DNA of 5,954 nucleotides, taken from an uncultured Collinsella sp. (lineage in GTDB: Bacteria; Actinomycetota; Coriobacteriia; Coriobacteriales; Coriobacteriaceae). The notes under the pieces are model-generated. The model did no database searches. It had not been told where the DNA came from and saw only the letters and a list, made by a program, of their open reading frames with translations. Position numbers and translations under genes: made by a program. Shown one piece after another: positions 5,908-5,954 of this stretch. The stretch is taken from NCBI GenBank assembly GCA_900547505.1, contig URGY01000113.1:1-5954 (forward strand), written 5' to 3'. Position 1 is the first letter of the stretch. Every line of letters starts with the position of its first letter.

Positions 5908-5954
5908 CTGTCTCTTATACACATCTCCGAGCCCACGAGACTACGCTGCATCTC
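5908..5954. other. Nextera/Tn5 sequencing adapter with i7 index (artefact, right end)
   Basis: Bases 5908-5926 are the reverse complement of the 19-bp mosaic end. Bases 5927-5941 (CCGAGCCCACGAGAC) are the read-2-side adapter, 5942-5949 (TACGCTGC) is an 8-base i7 index, and 5950-5954 (ATCTC) begins the P7 tail. Genomic sequence ends at 5907. Confidence 0.98.

Noticed and set aside
5142..5951. A 269-codon minus-strand frame over the IS110 region.
   Set aside because: Its N-terminus is encoded by adapter, it is antisense to the transposase, and it is Pro/Arg/Gly-rich with no domain.
1..5954. Inverted 19-bp repeats at the two ends, identical to the Tn5 mosaic end, as if the window were a composite transposon.
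   Set aside because: They are continuous with Nextera adapter bases and an i7 index, so they are library artefacts.

Overview
The window is one assembled contig, not a natural DNA end-to-end segment. Both ends are untrimmed Nextera (Tn5) library adapter: 1-37 and 5908-5954. The genomic part is 38-5907. Moderately high GC, C/G-ending codons, an HtpG with a long acidic C-terminal segment, a large YhgE/Pip membrane protein and a GC-rich IS110-type transposase together suggest a gut actinomycete of the Coriobacteriia, perhaps Collinsella. That placement is inference from style and memory, not from a search.

Layout. (1) 38-2579, minus strand: nearly all of a YhgE/Pip-domain membrane protein, 847 residues visible, cut at its C-terminus by the contig edge. 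It has no stop inside the window. (2) 2580-3019: a 440-base intergenic region with a weak yhgE promoter and a train of inverted repeats: a 20-bp imperfect repeat with a palindromic loop, a long nested hairpin of about 100 bases, a perfect 10-bp hairpin and a perfect 12-bp hairpin directly after htpG. (3) 3020-5044, minus strand: complete htpG (Hsp90 chaperone, 674 aa) with a good Shine-Dalgarno. (4) 5045-5360: the divergent intergenic region. It holds the htpG leader with a terminator-like GNRA hairpin plus U-run, a possible htpG promoter, and a strongly structured 94-base segment abutting the next gene. (5) 5361-5907, plus strand: the first 182 codons of an IS110-family DEDD transposase, cut by the contig edge.

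How it fits together. htpG and yhgE point the same way but are separated by strong hairpins, one of which looks like an intrinsic terminator, so they are probably separate transcripts. The IS110 element appears to have inserted upstream of htpG, facing away from it. IS110 elements use a DEDD recombinase guided by a structured 'bridge' RNA encoded in the non-coding part of the element. The folded segment 5265-5358 is the most interesting item here because it is a candidate for part or all of that RNA. It also buries the transposase ribosome binding site in its closing stem. No wholly new system can be demonstrated; the strongest leads are this RNA candidate and the hairpin train between htpG and yhgE.
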